From NCBI GenBank assembly GCA_021904315.1, contig CM038907.1:21769223-21833222 (forward strand): 64,000 nucleotides of DNA, in the 5' to 3' direction. Numbering within the stretch: the stretch's first letter is position 1; each line of letters begins with the position of its first letter. The notes beneath the pieces were generated by a model, which made no database searches, was not told where the DNA came from, and was given only the letters and a program-made list of their open reading frames with translations. This DNA comes from Sphagnum magellanicum (Eukaryota; Streptophyta; Sphagnopsida; Sphagnales; Sphagnaceae). The position numbers and the translations under genes were made by a program. Below are positions 63,836 to 64,000 of the stretch, in pieces.

Positions 63836-64000
63836 TGTGCGATTATCCACTTCCCCCACCCAATTAACATCATAAATTCAAACCAAAGTAGTGTTGTTTA
63901 TGGCATGTGATGAATATAAAAAACCATGTGTTTGCGTTCCTTTTACATATCTAAATATAAGTTTTATTACTTGCTAATGTGTTGGTCATGATTTGAGGAA

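Overview
The window is nuclear DNA of a land plant. It carries two spliced, plant-type genes with short GT-AG introns (roughly 120-450 nt), set in about 50 kb of AT-rich sequence made of decayed transposable elements and simple repeats. The TRM/LONGIFOLIA-type gene with a long, low-complexity middle, the LINE family at 40.6-43.3 kb and the DUF4371-like relic at 59 kb remind me of seed-free plants (fern, lycophyte or bryophyte). That placement is an inference from recall, not a result. Nothing bacterial, organellar or CRISPR-like was seen.

Layout: 0-5.8 kb is AT-rich with a 90-bp minisatellite. From 5.8 to 10.1 kb there is a minus-strand Ty1/copia relic, broken by a 0.8-kb LTR-like repeat (8.1-8.9 kb) whose inverted relative lies at 63.1-63.8 kb. 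From 10 to 30 kb no credible host gene was seen; this part holds a 5S rRNA-like fragment (17.9 kb), copies of a ~0.4-kb dispersed element (18.5 and 28.3 kb; a third at 38.0 kb), a palindromic microsatellite (19.35 kb), a perfect 166-bp duplication (21.0 kb), a second copia relic (22.6-23.6 kb) and a ~96-bp satellite array (27.0-27.7 kb).

Gene 1 (plus strand, 30,795-36,728) has six coding exons that join in frame to 1,639 codons plus a stop. It encodes a LONGIFOLIA/TRM-like protein, a microtubule and cell-shape factor. Its leader is rich in GA and GAGC repeats. Gene 2 (minus strand, 53,647-48,259) has nine coding exons that join to 1,214 codons plus a stop and encodes the complete alpha subunit of the COPI vesicle coat. 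The two genes converge across 11.5 kb holding a tRNA-derived SINE, a LINE relic, degenerate telomere-like repeats and a 130-bp tandem repeat. They have no obvious functional link: one acts at the cortical cytoskeleton, the other at Golgi vesicles.

From 54.7 kb to the end there is a Ty3/gypsy relic (56.4-57.7 kb), a DUF4371/hAT-like transposase relic (58.85-60.15 kb), a diverged 370-bp duplication and a copia RNase H fragment next to the second LTR-like repeat. All element reading frames are broken by stops or frameshifts. Family assignments rest on protein motifs read by eye, and no search was run.
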